Origin: JAMXLO01 sp041487355 | GTDB taxonomy: Bacteria; Pseudomonadota; Alphaproteobacteria; Acetobacterales; Acetobacteraceae | Reading direction: 5' to 3' | Length of the DNA: 6,087 nucleotides | NCBI GenBank assembly: GCA_041487355.1 | Contig: JBGPND010000277.1 | Location: 1-6,087, forward strand | In this document: piece after piece, positions 5,093-6,087 of the stretch | Layout: each line of letters starts with the position of its first letter | How positions within the stretch are numbered: the stretch's first letter is position 1 | Program-made: the position numbers and the translations under genes | The notes under the pieces: model-generated | What the model was told of the DNA's origin: nothing | The model's database searches: none | What the model saw: only the letters and a program-made list of their open reading frames with translations

Positions 5093-6087
5093 GTGAACGA
5101 TCTCTCCAGCAAGCGCGTGTTGCTGATCGTGTCCGGCGGCATTGCCGCCTACAAGGCGCTGGAGCTGATTAGGCTGCTGCGCGGCAGGGGCTGCGTGGTC
5201 ACCTGCGTTCTGACCGAGGCGGGCGCGCAGTTCGTCACACCGCTGTCGCTGCAGGCGCTGAGCGAGAGCAAGGTCTACACGGATCTGTTCTCGCTCACCG
5301 ATGAGAGTGAGATGGGCCATATCCAGCTCTCGCGCAGCGCGGATCTGGTGGTGGTGGCGCCTGCATCGGCCGACATCCTGGCGAAGATGGCCGCGGGGCT
5401 GGCGGGCGATCTGGCGTCGACACTCCTGCTGGCAACCGACAAGCCCGTGCTGGTCGCCCCGGCGATGAACGTGCGCATGTGGCAACACGCGGCGACGGTC
5501 GCGAATATGGCGTTGCTCGCCGCGCGCGGCATCCACGTGGTGGGTCCGGATGAGGGGGCGATGGCGTGCAACGAGTTCGGCCCCGGCCGGCTCGCGGAGC
5601 CGCCGGCGATCCTGGCGGCGATCGAGGCACTGCTCGCGCCGCGCCGCCCCCTGTCGGGCCGCCACGTCCTGGTGACCAGCGGACCGACGCACGAGCCGAT
5701 CGACCCGGTGCGCTACATCGCCAATCGCTCGAGCGGCCGGCAAGGACATGCGATCGCCGCGGCATTTGCCGATCTGGGGGCCAGGGTCACGCTGGTCAGC
5801 GGCCCGGTGAACGTCGCGGACCCGTCCGGCGTGGCGGTGACGCACGTGGAAAGCGCCCGGGAGATGCTGGAAGCCTGCCAGGCGGCGTTGCCGGCGGACG
5901 TGGCGATATTCGCTGCGGCAGTGGCTGACTGGCGGGTTGCCGGCGCTTCGCCGGGGAAGATCAAGAAGGTGCCGGGCGCCGCGCCGCCCGCGCTGGAACT
6001 GGTGCCCAATCCCGACATCCTCGCCACCATCGCCCAGCCAGGGCCGCGCCGCCCGTGCCTCGTGGTCGGCTTCGCCGCGGAAACCGA
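5093..6087 (+). CDS. coaBC: Phosphopantothenoylcysteine decarboxylase / phosphopantothenate-cysteine ligase CoaBC (3' partial)
   Basis: Bifunctional flavoprotein for two steps of coenzyme A synthesis: ligation of cysteine to 4'-phosphopantothenate (CoaB) and decarboxylation to 4'-phosphopantetheine (CoaC). About 331 codons are present; the frame runs off the window at GFAAET, so roughly the last 70-80 residues are missing. The CoaC domain is N-terminal: SGGIAAYKALELIR (14-27), catalytic H76 in MGHIQLSRSADL, PAMN with N126, and active-site flap C159 in MACNEFGPGRLAEP. The CoaB domain begins at about 182: GRHVLVTSGPTHEPIDPVRY, N211 in RYIANRSSGRQG, AAAVADWR (about 277-284) and KIKK (289-292). 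These positions track E. coli CoaBC within a residue. The start is GTG 5093, with AAGG at 5081-5084 eight bases upstream; it may once have overlapped the ubiE stop. It carries its own ribosome site inside or beside the inserted palindrome. Confidence 0.95.
   Translation, partial: MNDLSSKRVLLIVSGGIAAYKALELIRLLRGRGCVVTCVLTEAGAQFVTPLSLQALSESKVYTDLFSLTDESEMGHIQLSRSADLVVVAPASADILAKMAAGLAGDLASTLLLATDKPVLVAPAMNVRMWQHAATVANMALLAARGIHVVGPDEGAMACNEFGPGRLAEPPAILAAIEALLAPRRPLSGRHVLVTSGPTHEPIDPVRYIANRSSGRQGHAIAAAFADLGARVTLVSGPVNVADPSGVAVTHVESAREMLEACQAALPADVAIFAAAVADWRVAGASPGKIKKVPGAAPPALELVPNPDILATIAQPGPRRPCLVVGFAAET

Noticed and set aside
4386..5096. Plus-strand frame of 236 codons overlapping ubiE and reading through the palindrome
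   Set aside because: Out of frame with ubiE, with low-complexity Arg/Ala/Gly composition; the MAGLDPAI end comes from translating the inverted repeat.
4928..5845. Minus-strand frame of 305 codons opposite coaBC
   Set aside because: Composition dominated by Arg, His, Gln and Ala, no motif, and fully opposite the well-supported coaBC gene.

Overview
The window looks like chromosome of a high-GC alphaproteobacterium. The support is the rrn tail order 23S-5S-tRNA-fMet, the alpha-type 5S and initiator tRNA, and the block enoyl-CoA hydratase / mutM // ubiE / coaBC. A rhodospirillalean or acetobacteracean host is my best guess, but that is an inference.

Layout. Positions 1-818 are the 3' end of a ribosomal RNA operon on the + strand: the last ~490 nt of 23S rRNA, a spacer, 5S rRNA enclosed in a long processing stem, and tRNA-fMet with an encoded CCA. 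The end of an IS3-type element lies three bases after the tRNA. Positions 822-1654 are a scar of broken mobile and accessory genes. On the minus strand the 5' part of an ISAzo13-like transposase gene runs directly into the 3' part of an IS3-family transposase gene. On the plus strand is what looks like the last ~50 codons of a DNA methyltransferase gene. None of these is intact.

Positions 1655-4201 hold three minus-strand genes read in the order mutM (DNA glycosylase), enoyl-CoA hydratase, EAL-domain phosphodiesterase-like protein. Divergent from mutM across a very short gap are ubiE (ubiquinone C-methyltransferase) and coaBC (coenzyme A synthesis, cut by the window end). Housekeeping functions dominate: base-excision repair, acyl-CoA hydration, quinone methylation, CoA synthesis, plus a probable c-di-GMP protein.

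The most interesting local structures are these. (1) A ~110-bp palindromic insertion sits between ubiE and coaBC, flanked by a 12-bp near-direct repeat; removing it on paper restores a perfect 4-bp GTGA stop/start overlap. (2) The MutM zinc finger has lost its last cysteine to serine but carries an extra cysteine in a five-residue insertion. (3) A two-element transposon scar abuts the rrn operon, at what may be a rearrangement breakpoint in a cluster often found near dnaA. I see no evidence for a wholly new multi-gene system in this window.
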